Below are positions 12,277 to 12,292 of a stretch of 12,292 bases of DNA, one piece after another. Numbering within the stretch: position 1 is the first letter of the stretch; each line of letters opens with the position of its first letter. The notes under the pieces were generated by a model. The model searched no databases. It was not told the DNA's origin and saw nothing but the letters and a program-made list of their open reading frames with translations. The stretch is from Alphaproteobacteria bacterium UBA6347. GTDB lineage: Bacteria > Pseudomonadota > Alphaproteobacteria > CAAGCB01 > CAG-977. The position numbers and the translations under genes are program-made. The stretch lies in assembly GCA_002440235.1 (NCBI GenBank), contig DJRZ01000046.1:112381-124672 (forward strand), given 5' to 3'.

Positions 12277-12292
12277 GTATTTGTGAAAACCA

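Overview
The window is about 12.3 kb of dense, GC-rich bacterial chromosome. It most likely comes from an alphaproteobacterium. The pointers are a MucR/Ros-type regulator, a DUF1150 gene in an operon with a small heat-shock protein behind an RpoH-like promoter and a ROSE-like leader, a prephenate dehydratase whose ACT domain carries LESY in place of ESRP, and a YcgN-type cysteine-cluster protein. The genus cannot be read from the sequence. No tRNA, rRNA, IS element, integrase or CRISPR array was seen. No gene-free stretch exceeds about 155 bases.

Layout. (1) 2-2130, plus strand: the 3' part of an unrecognised protein, then a divergent, long AnmK-like kinase. (2) 2115-3262, minus: a YcgN-type protein coupled by an ATGA overlap to a YgjP-like metallopeptidase, whose 3' end overlaps the end of anmK by 16 bp. 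(3) 3305-3816, minus: a MucR-family regulator with a good sigma70 promoter and a strong hairpin terminator. (4) 3834-6042, minus: a colicin-DNase-like HNH nuclease, then an acidic SUKH/SMI1 (YrhA-like) protein with its own sigma70-type promoter, then queA. (5) 6140-7622, minus: an Hsp20 - DUF1150 - DTW-domain operon behind an RpoH-like promoter and a ROSE-like RNA thermometer. (6) 7656-10196, minus: prephenate dehydratase - outer-membrane beta-barrel - TerC family membrane protein. (7) 10202-12276, plus: three more HNH nuclease genes in two transcription units, closed by a terminator.

The most interesting content is the family of four paralogous stand-alone HNH proteins. All keep the HH...N...HxxxH catalytic frame and the helical lead-in of colicin/pyocin DNases, but none has a visible receptor-binding, translocation or secretion domain. 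Three of four share a (Y/F)VHVKR motif near the N-terminus and all four end in Gly-Arg. Their upstream regions carry related AT-rich inverted motifs of the form GACAAAA...TTTT, with a 17-base exact match between two of them. One copy is followed by a SUKH-type protein, a superfamily that includes toxin immunity proteins. The other three have no immunity-like neighbour in view. This could be a multi-copy nuclease-effector/immunity system under common control; that function is inferred, not shown. The remaining genes are ordinary housekeeping, stress and envelope functions.
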